64,000 nucleotides of DNA from Hyphomonadaceae bacterium (GTDB lineage Bacteria; Pseudomonadota; Alphaproteobacteria; Caulobacterales; Aquidulcibacteraceae). A model generated the notes under the pieces. It was not told where the DNA came from and did not search any database. It saw nothing but the letters and a program-made list of their open reading frames with translations. The translations under genes and the position numbers were made by a program. Shown here piece after piece: positions 53,149-61,843 of the stretch. Each line of letters starts with the position of its first letter. The first letter of the stretch is position 1. The stretch lies in the NCBI GenBank assembly GCA_022841905.1, contig JALHQO010000008.1:62001-126000 (forward strand), in the 5' to 3' direction.

Positions 53149-54546
53149 ATGGTAATGCTTCGTGCCGGAATGAAGCGACAAGCGGGGCGCCGCGCCTCCA
53201 TCATGACAGCGTGCGCCTTGGCGGCGTGCACTATGTTTTGGAGCGCGCCGGCGCATGCGCAATCGCCGAGCGAACTCTCGCGCGTCATGGAAATGATCGC
53301 GCAGCAAGAAGCGCGCTTGGACGCACAAGAGCGTCAGCTCAGTGCGCAACAGCGTCAATTGGCGGAGCAGCGTTCGTTAATCGAGCGTCAACGCACCGAA
53401 CTATTGGCGATGGGCGCGGTGAACGACGACGAACTTGGTGAAATTCGCGGCGCTGGCATGCCGTCGAGCGCGTTGAACTTTGACGGCCTGGATCCCGATC
53501 AGCCTGTTCAAGTCAATCGCCGCCGTCCGATCGTGACATTGGCTCAAAGCGACAGCGGCGGAGGCGGCTCTGCGCCGACGCCAGTCGCACAACCACAAGG
53601 CCCGGTCGGCGAAGCGCCGCCCGAGCAACCGCCGGCTACGACAGTAGAAGCACTGCCGGAGGGGCAGAATGCCCTGCTCGGCGCGGGCCGTCTCGTGATC
53701 GAGCCCTCGTTCGAGTACTCGCGCTCGTCGTCGAACCGCTTCATTTTCCGCGGCGTCGAAATCGTTACCGGCGTCCAAATCGGCCTGATTGAAGCCAATG
53801 ACACCGCCCGCGATACGCTGACCGGCGCGCTCGCCGTGCGTTACGCGCTCACCGATCGCCTCGAGATCGAAGGCCGCGTGCCTTACATCTACCGCAGCGA
53901 TCGCATCACCACCGTCGCGCAGCAAAGCACGACGACGATGCAGACCTTCGAACTCGACGGTTCGAACATGGGCGACATCGAAATGTCGCTCCGCTACCAA
54001 CTCAATAACGGTGCGGGCGGCATGCCGATCTTCGTCGCCGGCGCGCGCGTGAAATCGGACTCCGGCCTCGGCCCGTTCGATCTGGACCGCGATATCTCCG
54101 GCGTGTCGACCGAATTGGCGACTGGTTCTGGCTTCTGGGGCGTGCAGGGCAGCGTCTCGATGCTGTACCCGTCCGACCCGGTCGTGATCTTCGCCAACGC
54201 CTCCTACCTCTACAATATCGGCCGCGACATCGATGAGACCTACGGCGCCGTCACCGTCGGCGAAGTCGATCCGGGTGACTCGATCGGCCTGGGCTTCGGC
54301 TTCGGCTTTGCGCTCAACCCGCGCTTCTCCTACTCGCTCGGCTACTCGCACTCCTACGTGCTGCCGACGACGACCGAGCTGAACGGCATCCACACGGAGT
54401 CGAGCGAACTGCAAGTCGGCTCACTCAGCTTCGGCATGAGCTTCCGGGCGACGGAGCGCCTGACGCTCTCCACCAGTGTCGATGTCGGCGTCACCGAAGA
54501 CGCCCCCGATGTCCGGGTGGCCTTCCGGACGCCCTTCCGCTGGTAA
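53149..54546 (+). CDS. Outer-membrane protein with coiled-coil N-terminus and C-terminal beta-barrel
   Basis: A 465-residue exported protein. A signal segment (TACALAACTMFWSAPAHA, cleaved after AHA) precedes a coiled coil at about residues 40-85, rich in Gln/Arg/Glu (QEARLDAQERQLSAQQRQLA). A disordered proline/glycine-rich linker (about 125-170) leads to a long barrel region (about 180-465) with alternating strands (RFIFRGVEIVTGVQIGLIE, MSLRYQLNNGAGGMPIFVAG, LGFGFGFALNPRFSYSLGYS) and aromatic C-terminus TPFRW. It resembles the phenol-degradation MetA-type transporter barrels, but the coiled coil is extra. The start may be 53149, 53155 or 53170; none has a strong ribosome site. The function is unknown. 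Confidence 0.82.
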   Translation: MVMLRAGMKRQAGRRASIMTACALAACTMFWSAPAHAQSPSELSRVMEMIAQQEARLDAQERQLSAQQRQLAEQRSLIERQRTELLAMGAVNDDELGEIRGAGMPSSALNFDGLDPDQPVQVNRRRPIVTLAQSDSGGGGSAPTPVAQPQGPVGEAPPEQPPATTVEALPEGQNALLGAGRLVIEPSFEYSRSSSNRFIFRGVEIVTGVQIGLIEANDTARDTLTGALAVRYALTDRLEIEGRVPYIYRSDRITTVAQQSTTTMQTFELDGSNMGDIEMSLRYQLNNGAGGMPIFVAGARVKSDSGLGPFDLDRDISGVSTELATGSGFWGVQGSVSMLYPSDPVVIFANASYLYNIGRDIDETYGAVTVGEVDPGDSIGLGFGFGFALNPRFSYSLGYSHSYVLPTTTELNGIHTESSELQVGSLSFGMSFRATERLTLSTSVDVGVTEDAPDVRVAFRTPFRW

Positions 54547-54565
54547 GGGCCCATCTCAAGAAACC

Positions 54566-54600
54566 AAAGCCCGGCGGCTCCCACCGCCGGGCTTTTTCTT
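54566..54600 (+). terminator. Intrinsic terminator after the outer-membrane protein gene
   Basis: AAAGCCCGGCGG-CTCCCA-CCGCCGGGCTTT forms a perfect 12-base-pair stem followed by TTCTTT, 19 bases after the stop codon. Confidence 0.9.
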
Positions 54601-54609
54601 TGTGGTGCG

Positions 54610-54699
54610 TGGCGGAGGGAGTGGGATTCGAACCCACGGTGGACTTTCACCCACGCCGGTTTTCAAGACCGGTGCCTTAAACCACTCGGCCATCCCTCC
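54610..54699 (-). tRNA. tRNA-Ser (anticodon TGA)
   Basis: On the minus strand, acceptor GGAGGGA pairs with TCCCTCC, then discriminator G and encoded CCA. The D-arm is GCCGAGTGGTTTAAGGC, and the anticodon stem CCGGT/ACCGG encloses CTTGAAA, giving TGA. A long variable arm (CGTGGGTGAAAGTCCACCG) marks a class II serine tRNA, and the T-loop is GGTTCGAATCC. It reads TCA and probably other TCN codons. Confidence 0.97.
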
Positions 54700-54811
54700 G
54701 AGAGGCGCTCGCGTAACAGCGGCGCGCGCCATCCGCAACACTGGGCGCGGTAAACGCGCGTTATTGGTAAAGCTGAAGAAAGGATAAAAGCTTACGCGCC
54801 CTAAACCCGGG

Positions 54812-56023
54812 ATGCGTATGGTGACCACTCGCATTTACCGCGTATGGGGTCGTCCTTTGAAGCTTCGTTTGGCATCGCGCGCCGCACTCTTGTCGTGCGC
54901 TGGTCTGCTCGCGTTCATCGCGCCGGCCTCCGCGCAACGCGCGCCGATCACCTATGCCGGGCAGGGCGCTGCCGCTAGCGGCGGCGAGGTGCAAGTCGCA
55001 GCACTTCCGGGCGGCAGTGATAATTCCTATGGTTACGGCGGCGCTCAACCGCGTCCCCGCGAAGGCGCGGTGATCGATTTGCGGCGTCCCACTTCAGGCG
55101 GCGCGCGGGTGACGCCCGTCGTCGCCGAACAACCCGTTCCTTTGAACGTCACCGACGAAACTGAATACGCACCGCCCGCGCCCGTCACCGTTTCACCGGT
55201 CGCGCAAGGCGAACAGGGGGCTCAAGCATGGTTGGAGCGCGAGCGCGTCGGCCCGCCTTATGAGGCTAACGGCCAATGGTATGTGCCGACGCCGGAGCCG
55301 GGTTACTCACAGACTGGCTCGGCCTCTTGGTATGGCCCGCAGTTCCATGGTCAACGCACCGCCAGCGGCGAGACGTTCGACCAGGAAGCGCTGACCGCCG
55401 CGCACCCGACTTTGCCGATCCCGAGCCTCGTCCAAGTCACCAATCTCGAAAACGGCCGCGAAGTGATCGTGCGCGTCAACGACCGCGGCCCGTTCGTGGC
55501 TGAGCGTCTAATCGACTTGTCGCGCGGCGCAGCCGAGGTGCTGGGCTTCGAAGGCCAGGGCCACGCCCGCGTTCATGTTCGTTACCTGGGCCCCGCTCCG
55601 CGCCGGGTTAACGCCGATGGCAGCCAGGCCCCCGCCTCACCGCCCTCGCCGCCGCCAGCCTCTTCCATCGGCGCCCAGGAGGAGGGGCCTGCCTCCCTGC
55701 TCCCGCCTGCCCGCTCCGGCGTCGCCCTCGCTGGCGGCCCGGTGGATGAGCGCCCTTATGCGCCGTCGGCCCCGGCTTACATGCCGGCGCCCACAGGCAG
55801 CTATTTCGTCCAAGTCGGCGCCTTCTCCGACCTCGAGAACGCCCATCGCGTCCGCGACGCGGTAGGGGCGGCGGGCCCAGTGGTCGTGGATGTCCGCCAG
55901 ACCGCGGCCGGAGAATTGTTCCGGGTCCGTGTTGGTCCTTGGACGAGCCGTGAGGAAGCCGATGCGGCCCGCCGCGCGGTGTCGTCGCTGGGCTACGGCG
56001 AGAGCGTCATCGCAGCGCGCTAG
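54812..56023 (+). CDS. rlpA: Septal ring lytic transglycosylase RlpA with SPOR domain
   Basis: A 403-residue exported protein that cleaves peptidoglycan lacking stem peptides at the division site. An N-terminal signal region (ALLSCAGLLAFIAPASAQ) is followed by a variable linker. The double-psi barrel (about 170-255) has GSASWYGPQFHGQRTASGET, TAAHPTLPIPSLVQVTNL and VRVNDRGPFVAERLIDLS, with the catalytic Glu/Asp pair. The C-terminal SPOR domain (about 330-400; GSYFVQVGAFSDLENAHRV) binds denuded glycan strands at the septum. The cysteine in LLSCAG could serve as a lipobox. A short gap separates it from dacC. Confidence 0.9.
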   Translation: MRMVTTRIYRVWGRPLKLRLASRAALLSCAGLLAFIAPASAQRAPITYAGQGAAASGGEVQVAALPGGSDNSYGYGGAQPRPREGAVIDLRRPTSGGARVTPVVAEQPVPLNVTDETEYAPPAPVTVSPVAQGEQGAQAWLERERVGPPYEANGQWYVPTPEPGYSQTGSASWYGPQFHGQRTASGETFDQEALTAAHPTLPIPSLVQVTNLENGREVIVRVNDRGPFVAERLIDLSRGAAEVLGFEGQGHARVHVRYLGPAPRRVNADGSQAPASPPSPPPASSIGAQEEGPASLLPPARSGVALAGGPVDERPYAPSAPAYMPAPTGSYFVQVGAFSDLENAHRVRDAVGAAGPVVVDVRQTAAGELFRVRVGPWTSREEADAARRAVSSLGYGESVIAAR

Positions 56024-56106
56024 GCGCCGGTTTGTTGACGTGAAAGCGCCGCCTCGATCTGCTTGAACTAGGCCTGCGCGAAACGCGCTAACGATTCGGC
56101 GGAGCA

Positions 56107-57279
56107 ATGGACCTCAAACGCGCTTTCGGCGCTCTCACCATCGCGGCTTTCGTGGCGCTCGCTTCACCGGCTGACGCCCAGCGCGGCCGTCGCGCGCCGC
56201 CGCCTGCGCCGTCGGTAGCGCAGCACGTCACCATCATGGACGCCGACAGCGGCGCTATCCTCGCGTGCGACGATTGCAACACGCCGATCCCGCCAGCCTC
56301 GATGTCGAAGCTGATGACGGTGCTGGTCGTGCTCGAACTTCTTCGCTCAGGCGACATCACGCTCGACACCCAATACACCGTCAGCGAATACGCCTGGCGC
56401 GAACACGGCGCCCCGTCCGGCGGTTCGCACATGTTCCTGCCGATCAACAGCCAGGTCAGCGTCCGCGAACTGCTGCGCGGCGCGATCATCGTGTCGGCCA
56501 ATGACGCCTGCGTCGTGCTGGCTGAAGGCATTGCCGGTTCGGAGGCCGCATTCGTCGAAATCATGAACCGCCGCGCGCGCGAGCTAGGACTGACCACGGC
56601 GAACTTCACCAACGCCACCGGCATTGATGATCCCGGCCACCGCATCAGCTCGGCTGACTTGGCGCGGCTGGCGCGTCACTTCATCACGACGTTTCCGCGG
56701 TCCTACGGCGTCTATGCGGAGCGCGAGTTCACCTTCAACAATCGCACCCAGCAGAACCGCAATCCGCTGCTCGGCGCCTTCGACGGCGCCGATGGGGTAA
56801 AGACCGGGCACACGGACGAAAGCGGATACGGCCTCGTCGGATCGGCGATCGTTGATGGCGAACGCCGCATCATCGTCTTTAACGGCACGCGCTCGATGGC
56901 TGATCGGCGCAGCGAAGCGATCCGGCTGATGCGCTCGGCGTTCTCCGACTACGCCGTTCGGACATTGGCGGCGGCGGGCGCTGAAGTGGGCGAAGCCGAA
57001 GTGTGGCTCGGCGGCAGACGGACCGTGCCGCTCTTGGCGCAGAGCGACATTCTCATTGGCGGCCGGCGCGGCGTGCAAAGCACGCTCACTGCCAACATCG
57101 TCTATGACGGCCCGCTGCATCCGCCGATCGCCGAGGGCGATGTGGTGGCGCACCTCGTCGTGGAGGGCCCCGGCTTTGAGCCCCAATCGTTCCCGCTGAC
57201 CGCCGGGCGGAGCGTCGGCAAGGCAAACTGGTTCTCCCGCGCCTGGGAAGGCTTGCGCCTGACCTTCTTCGGCCCTTGA
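56107..57279 (+). CDS. dacC: D-alanyl-D-alanine carboxypeptidase (penicillin-binding protein 5/6 family)
   Basis: A 390-residue periplasmic serine carboxypeptidase that trims the terminal D-Ala from peptidoglycan stems. A signal peptide (FGALTIAAFVALASPADA) precedes the catalytic domain. The three penicillin-binding motifs are SMSK (Ser65-Lys68) in PASMSKLMTVLVV, SAN in IIVSANDACVVLAEG and KTG in GVKTGHTDESGYGLVG. The C-terminal PBP5-type domain (about 285-370) ends in an amphipathic membrane-anchoring helix, NWFSRAWEGLRLTFFG. It runs into tmk with an 7-base gap. Confidence 0.93.
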   Translation: MDLKRAFGALTIAAFVALASPADAQRGRRAPPPAPSVAQHVTIMDADSGAILACDDCNTPIPPASMSKLMTVLVVLELLRSGDITLDTQYTVSEYAWREHGAPSGGSHMFLPINSQVSVRELLRGAIIVSANDACVVLAEGIAGSEAAFVEIMNRRARELGLTTANFTNATGIDDPGHRISSADLARLARHFITTFPRSYGVYAEREFTFNNRTQQNRNPLLGAFDGADGVKTGHTDESGYGLVGSAIVDGERRIIVFNGTRSMADRRSEAIRLMRSAFSDYAVRTLAAAGAEVGEAEVWLGGRRTVPLLAQSDILIGGRRGVQSTLTANIVYDGPLHPPIAEGDVVAHLVVEGPGFEPQSFPLTAGRSVGKANWFSRAWEGLRLTFFGP

Positions 57280-57286
57280 TAGGGTC

Positions 57287-57907
57287 ATGGAGCAAGGCCG
57301 GTTCATCACGCTCGAAGGCGGCGAAGGCACGGGCAAGTCGACGCTCGCGCGCGGCTTGGCCGAAGCGCTGCGCGTGAAGGGCCGCGAAGTCGCGCTGACA
57401 CGCGAACCGGGCGGCGCGCCCGGCGCCGACGCAATCCGCGCGCTGCTCGTCTCCGGCGACGCCAACCGCTGGAGCGCGATGGAAGAAGCGCTGCTGTTCG
57501 CCGCCGCACGGCTCAACCATTTGAACCACACCATCCGCCCAGCACTCGCACGCGGCGCCTGGGTGATCTGCGATCGCTATTACGACTCCACGCGCGCCTA
57601 CCAAGTCGCCGCCGGCGGCTTGGCGCTCAGCGATCTGCTTGCGCTGAACGCGCTCATCGGCGCGCCGCCGCCTGACCTCACGATCGTGCTCGATCTCGAT
57701 CCAACTTTGGGTCTCGCACGCTCGCGCGGTCACGAAATCGAAGAAGACCGCTTCGAGAAGAAGGACATCGCCTTTCATCAAAAAGTCCGCGACGAGTTTC
57801 GCGCTATCGCGCGCAACGAACCGCAGCGCTGTGCGCTGATCGATGCGTCGGAAGGCGCGCCGGATGTTCTGCGGCTCGCACTCGCGCGCGTCGAGGCGCT
57901 ATCATGA
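57287..57907 (+). CDS. tmk: Thymidylate kinase
   Basis: Tmk phosphorylates dTMP to dTDP for DNA synthesis. The 206-residue protein has the P-loop EGGEGTGKSTLARGLAEAL (residues 10-28), the DR(Y/H) motif in VICDRYYDSTRAYQ, and the lid region near LARSRGHEIEEDRFEKKD. It overlaps holB by 4 bases (ATGA), a common tmk-holB coupling that supplies nucleotide and clamp-loader functions together. Confidence 0.96.
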   Translation: MEQGRFITLEGGEGTGKSTLARGLAEALRVKGREVALTREPGGAPGADAIRALLVSGDANRWSAMEEALLFAAARLNHLNHTIRPALARGAWVICDRYYDSTRAYQVAAGGLALSDLLALNALIGAPPPDLTIVLDLDPTLGLARSRGHEIEEDRFEKKDIAFHQKVRDEFRAIARNEPQRCALIDASEGAPDVLRLALARVEALS

Positions 57908-58899
57908 AGGCCGAAAAGCCCGCGCCTGAGACGGACAAGGAGCCTGAAGCGCCGCATCCGCGCGAGACGTTCTCGTTCGTCGGCCATGAGGCTGAAGAAC
58001 AAGCATTGCTGGATGGTCTACGCGGCGGGCGCATGCACCACGCTTGGCTGCTCGCTGGCGCGAAGGGTCTGGGCAAGGCAACGCTGGCTTATCGCTTCGC
58101 ACGCCTCGCGCTCGGCGCAGCGCGGACCGGCCCGCGTCCACTCGATGTCGATCCCGAAGACCAGATCGCCCGCCGCATCGCCGCGCAATCGCATCCGGAC
58201 CTGTTCGTCCTACGCCGCGGCATCAACGATCGCGGCAAGCCGCGTCGCGAGATCGCCGTGGACGATGCACGCGAACTCGGCGCGTTCTTCTCGCTGGCGC
58301 CCAGCGAAGGCGGCATGCGCGTGGCTATCATCGATGCGGTGGACGATCTCAACCGCAACGCCGCCAACGCGATCCTGAAGACGTTGGAAGAACCGCCCGC
58401 GCGCTCCGTGCTTCTACTGGTCTGCCACGCGCCCGGCGCGATCCTGCCGACCATCCGCTCACGCTGCCGCCGCTTAGCGCTGCGGCCCGTGAGCGACGAC
58501 CTGGTGCGGCAAGCCAGCGGTGCGGATGACGCGCTGGTGAAGCTGGCCAAAGGCCGGCCAGGCCGCGCGATTGCACGAAAGGCGCAAGGGCTCGACGCCG
58601 GCAGCGCCGATTTGCGCCGCGCACAAGCCGCGATCGCCAAGGGCGAAGCCGCGAGCGTGCTGAATCCGCTCTATGATCAAATGAGCGGCGAGCCGTTCGA
58701 GCGTTTGGCCGCCGTGCTTGAGCTGGCGGAAGAATGGACGCACGCGGCGGGCGTAGAGCAGGGCAGTGAGGCGTGGGCCGAGGCTTGGTCGGCGTTGGAG
58801 ACGTTGCGCAGCGAAGCGGAGGGTCTCGACATGGACCCGCGTCACGCGCTCGCACGCGCCGTCGGCGTGCTTGATCGCGCCGCGGCGAGCCGTAGATGA
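57904..58899 (+). CDS. holB: DNA polymerase III delta' subunit
   Basis: The delta' subunit of the clamp loader, 331 residues. It has HHAWLLAGAKGLGKATLAYR, a modified P-loop (GAKGLGKAT), RREIAVDDARELGAFFSLAP, IIDAVDDLNRNAANAILKTL and EEPPARSVLLLVCHAPGAIL with the SRC-type motif in IRSRCRRLAL. The altered P-loop is usual because delta' does not hydrolyse ATP. It is coupled to tmk upstream and tatD follows after 7 bases. Confidence 0.94.
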   Translation: MKAEKPAPETDKEPEAPHPRETFSFVGHEAEEQALLDGLRGGRMHHAWLLAGAKGLGKATLAYRFARLALGAARTGPRPLDVDPEDQIARRIAAQSHPDLFVLRRGINDRGKPRREIAVDDARELGAFFSLAPSEGGMRVAIIDAVDDLNRNAANAILKTLEEPPARSVLLLVCHAPGAILPTIRSRCRRLALRPVSDDLVRQASGADDALVKLAKGRPGRAIARKAQGLDAGSADLRRAQAAIAKGEAASVLNPLYDQMSGEPFERLAAVLELAEEWTHAAGVEQGSEAWAEAWSALETLRSEAEGLDMDPRHALARAVGVLDRAAASRR

Positions 58900-58906
58900 G
58901 CGCTCA

Positions 58907-59704
58907 ATGCTGATCGACAGCCACGTCAACTTGCACCACCACAGCTTCGACGAAGATCGCGAAGCGGTGATCGCGCGCGCACGCGAAGCTGGCGTCGCGC
59001 GCATGATCACGATCTGCGACAAAATCGAAAACTTCGGCGCCGTCATCGCCATCGCCGAAGCGAACGACGACATCTACGCCAGCGTCGGCGCGCACCCGCA
59101 TTATGCGAAGGATCATCTGGATCTCACCGCCGAGCGTCTGATCGAACTGGGGCGCCACGAGAGGGTGGTCGGGGTAGGGGAAACCGGCCTCGATCAGCAC
59201 TACAAGTTCAGCCCCTTTGAAGATCAGGTCGCGGTGTTTCGTGCGCACGCAAAGGCCGCGCATGCGCTCGACAAAACGCTGATCATCCACACGCGCGAAG
59301 CCGACGAGGCGATGGCGGAGTTGCTGGAGGAAGAGGCGGGGAAGGGCCCTCTTCGCATCCTCATGCACTGCTACACGAGCGGCCCCGAATTGGCCCGCCG
59401 CGCGCTCGCAATCGGCGCGTACTTTTCGTTCTCCGGCATCATGACATTCAAGAACGCCGACGACGTGCGCACCATCGCGCGGGAAGTGCCGTTAGACCGC
59501 GTCATCGTCGAGACCGATTGTCCGTATCTGGCCCCTGTCCCGCATCGCGGCCGGCGTTGTGAGCCGATGCATGTGGCCGACGTGCAGAAGGCGTTCGCCG
59601 CGTTGCGCGGGCTAGGCGAGGAGGAGGCAAGCGCCCTGCTCGCCGATAACTTCCACCGCCTCTTCCCGACTATCCCCAGAGTCACACAAGGCGTGACCTC
59701 ATGA
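58907..59704 (+). CDS. tatD: TatD family metal-dependent hydrolase
   Basis: A 265-residue TIM-barrel metallohydrolase with 3'-5' exonuclease or D-aminoacyl-type activities in the family. The start is MLIDSHVNLHHHSFDEDREA, where the usual H-x-H metal pair reads H-V-N, a variant common in alphaproteobacteria. VGVGETGLDQHY carries the glutamate ligand, LIIHTREADEAM and ILMHCYTSGPELA the later histidines, and VIVETDCPYLAP the aspartate. The ATG at 58907 fits the family; longer frames run into holB. It overlaps the MBL gene by 4 bases. Confidence 0.93.
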   Translation: MLIDSHVNLHHHSFDEDREAVIARAREAGVARMITICDKIENFGAVIAIAEANDDIYASVGAHPHYAKDHLDLTAERLIELGRHERVVGVGETGLDQHYKFSPFEDQVAVFRAHAKAAHALDKTLIIHTREADEAMAELLEEEAGKGPLRILMHCYTSGPELARRALAIGAYFSFSGIMTFKNADDVRTIAREVPLDRVIVETDCPYLAPVPHRGRRCEPMHVADVQKAFAALRGLGEEEASALLADNFHRLFPTIPRVTQGVTS

Positions 59705-60519
59705 GCGGCACGCTACGCGTCACCGTGCTTGGCTGCGGCTCCTCCGGCGGCGTGCCGCGCGCGACTGGCGATTGGGGCGTGTGCGATCCGAACGAGCCCA
59801 AGAACCGGCGCACGCGCTGCGGGCTGTTGCTGCAGAAGTGGAGCGGGCAGGCAGGCGGCGCGGAGCAGGCGACCACGGTGCTGATCGACACGCCGCCCGA
59901 CCTGCGCCTCCAACTCGCGGCGGCCAAGCCGTCGCACATCGACGCCATCGTCATCAGCCACGACCACGCCGACCAGACGCACGGCTTCGACGACGTGCGC
60001 GCCTATTTCATCAAACAGCGCCGCCAGATCCCAACCTGGATCGACGCGTGGACGCGGCCGACCTTCATGCGCCGCTTCGGCTACGCTTTCATGAGCGAGG
60101 GCGGCTATCCGGCGATCGTGCGCGACGCTGGCCACATGAGCCCGCTCGTGCCGCTCGCGATCGACGGCCCGGGCGGCTTGCTGGAGCTTTTGCCGCTGGA
60201 GCAGGATCACGGCTTCACGAAGTCGCTCGGCTTCCGCGCCGGGCCTGTGGGTTACTCGAACGATCTGGTGGCGATGCCGGAAGCGTCGTTCGCGGCGCTC
60301 GAAGGCTTGCAGCTCTGGATCGTCGATGCGCTCCGCGACACGCCGCATCCGACGCACGCGCATGTCGGCCGCGCGCTCGAATGGATCGAGCGCCTCAAAC
60401 CAGCGCACGCTTTGCTGACCAATATGCACATCGATCTGGACTACCAGGCGCTGAAGGCGAGGCTGCCGGCCGGCGTCGAACCAGCCTACGATGGCTGGGC
60501 TGGCGACTATCCGATCTGA
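59701..60519 (+). CDS. MBL-fold metallo-hydrolase (PhnP-like phosphodiesterase)
   Basis: A 272-residue metallo-beta-lactamase fold protein. It begins LRVTVLGCGSSGGVPRATGD, typical of the PhnP-like cyclic phosphodiesterase group. The zinc motif HxHxDH is VISHDHADQTHGFDDV, with further ligands in DAGHMSPLV and EQDHGFTKSLGF, and ALLTNMHIDLDY at the C-terminus. The substrate is not determinable by sequence; a cyclic phosphate or tRNA/phospholipid fragment is possible. It overlaps tatD by 4 bases. Confidence 0.9.
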   Translation: MSGTLRVTVLGCGSSGGVPRATGDWGVCDPNEPKNRRTRCGLLLQKWSGQAGGAEQATTVLIDTPPDLRLQLAAAKPSHIDAIVISHDHADQTHGFDDVRAYFIKQRRQIPTWIDAWTRPTFMRRFGYAFMSEGGYPAIVRDAGHMSPLVPLAIDGPGGLLELLPLEQDHGFTKSLGFRAGPVGYSNDLVAMPEASFAALEGLQLWIVDALRDTPHPTHAHVGRALEWIERLKPAHALLTNMHIDLDYQALKARLPAGVEPAYDGWAGDYPI

Positions 60520-60563
60520 GTCGACCGCGTTGCTTCCCATAATCTATCTTATGCGAGATTTGT

Positions 60564-61406
60564 ATGGCCGGCCAAGCTGCTGATAAAGCGAGAGAAAAAA
60601 GCGCTGAAGCCCTCGCCCGCAACGCCGCCGCCACGCAGGCCGTGCTCGATGTGATGGCGCGGCTGCGCGATCCGAACGGCGGCTGCCCCTGGGACGTAGA
60701 GCAAACTTTCGCGACCATCGCGCCGTACACGATCGAGGAAGCCTACGAGGTCGCTGACGCAATCGAGCGCGATGATCTTCCAGCGCTCAAGGAAGAACTG
60801 GGCGACCTCCTCTTCCAAGTCGCCTTCCACGCCCGCATGGCTGAAGAGCTGGGTGCGTTCGATTTCGCGGACGTCGCCCAAGCGCTCGCCGACAAAATGA
60901 TCGAGCGTCATCCGCACGTGTTCAGCGAAGCCGGCGACGGCCGCACGGCGGAGCAGCAGACGGTCGCGTGGGAGACGCTGAAGGCTGAGAAGCGCGCCGC
61001 CAAAGGCGCGCCCTCGCTGCTGGACGATGTGGCGATGGCCCTACCCGCCCTCATGCGCGCCGAGAAGCTGACCAAGCGCGCTGCACGCATCAACTTCGAT
61101 TGGCCGGCGCCGGAGCCGGTGCTGGAGAAGCTCGAAGAAGAATTGGCCGAGCTGAAGGAAGCGCGCGCCAGCGGGGACCAGGAGCACATCGCCGAAGAGA
61201 TGGGCGACATCCTCTTCGTCATGGCCAACCTCGCCCGCAAGCTAAAGGTCGACCCCGAAGAAGCCCTCCGCCGCGCCAACGCCAAGTTCACGCGGCGGTT
61301 TCAGTATATCGAGCGCAAGCTCGCCGAAGGTGGCCGCAACGGGCCGCAACCGCTGGACGACATGGAAGCGCTGTGGCTTGAGGCCAAACGGGCTGAGAAG
61401 CGCTAG
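60564..61406 (+). CDS. mazG: Nucleoside triphosphate pyrophosphohydrolase MazG
   Basis: MazG hydrolyses NTPs and dNTPs to monophosphates and pyrophosphate, lowering aberrant or alarmone-linked nucleotides. The 280-residue protein has two MazG modules. The first (about 20-135) has GGCPWDVEQTFATIAPYTIE, EEAYEVADAIERDDLPALKE and ELGDLLFQVAFHARM. The second (about 170-265) has LEEELAELKEARASGDQEHI and EEMGDILFVMANLARKL. The EExx and ExxD metal clusters are intact in both. It starts 45 bases after the MBL gene and its stop overlaps the convergent SMI1 gene by 4 bases. Confidence 0.95.
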   Translation: MAGQAADKAREKSAEALARNAAATQAVLDVMARLRDPNGGCPWDVEQTFATIAPYTIEEAYEVADAIERDDLPALKEELGDLLFQVAFHARMAEELGAFDFADVAQALADKMIERHPHVFSEAGDGRTAEQQTVAWETLKAEKRAAKGAPSLLDDVAMALPALMRAEKLTKRAARINFDWPAPEPVLEKLEEELAELKEARASGDQEHIAEEMGDILFVMANLARKLKVDPEEALRRANAKFTRRFQYIERKLAEGGRNGPQPLDDMEALWLEAKRAEKR

Positions 61407-61843
61407 GGCGCTTTTTCCAAGTCGGGACTTTCAATTCCCACGAGTTCAAGAAACGCATCGAAGTTTGGCGCCACCGCGAGCACAGTGTCGTCGAGGTCGC
61501 CATTGGTCATATCGAGTGCGACGACAGGCCAGGGCGACTGCTCCCGCGCATCCAACGCAATGTACTCGCCGCCGCCGTTCGATCCGAACACCAGGAACCC
61601 CGGAAAGAACTCCTCCAGCCGACCACTCTGTGCTGTCCTCAAGACGTAATCGGCTTCGTCCAAAGCGAAGTAATACGGCTGAACCGCCAACGGTCCTTCG
61701 CCACCGTTAGATAGGGCCAGAAGCGCGATGTAGGATTCTGGCAGTTCCACGCTCACACCGTCTTGAAGCGCTTGTAACTCGGCCTTCGACGCACCGGGTT
61801 TCGCGAGCCAATCTCGGCTCAGCACTTCGTCTGCTGCCGTCAT
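61403..61843 (-). CDS. SMI1/KNR4 family protein
   Basis: A 146-residue protein with the SUKH (SMI1/KNR4) pattern: a helical start, then the ELPESYIALLALSNGGEGPL core motif, a hydrophobic middle (FFPGFLVFGSNGGGEYIALD) and the closing PNFDAFLELVG. SUKH domains serve as immunity proteins against polymorphic or contact toxins in many bacteria, but free-standing copies of other function exist. No toxin gene is next to it here. The ATG at 61843 has GTGAGG upstream; longer starts at 61879 or 61903 are possible. Downstream of its start lies a long non-coding stretch. Confidence 0.8.
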   Translation of the reverse strand: MTAADEVLSRDWLAKPGASKAELQALQDGVSVELPESYIALLALSNGGEGPLAVQPYYFALDEADYVLRTAQSGRLEEFFPGFLVFGSNGGGEYIALDAREQSPWPVVALDMTNGDLDDTVLAVAPNFDAFLELVGIESPDLEKAP

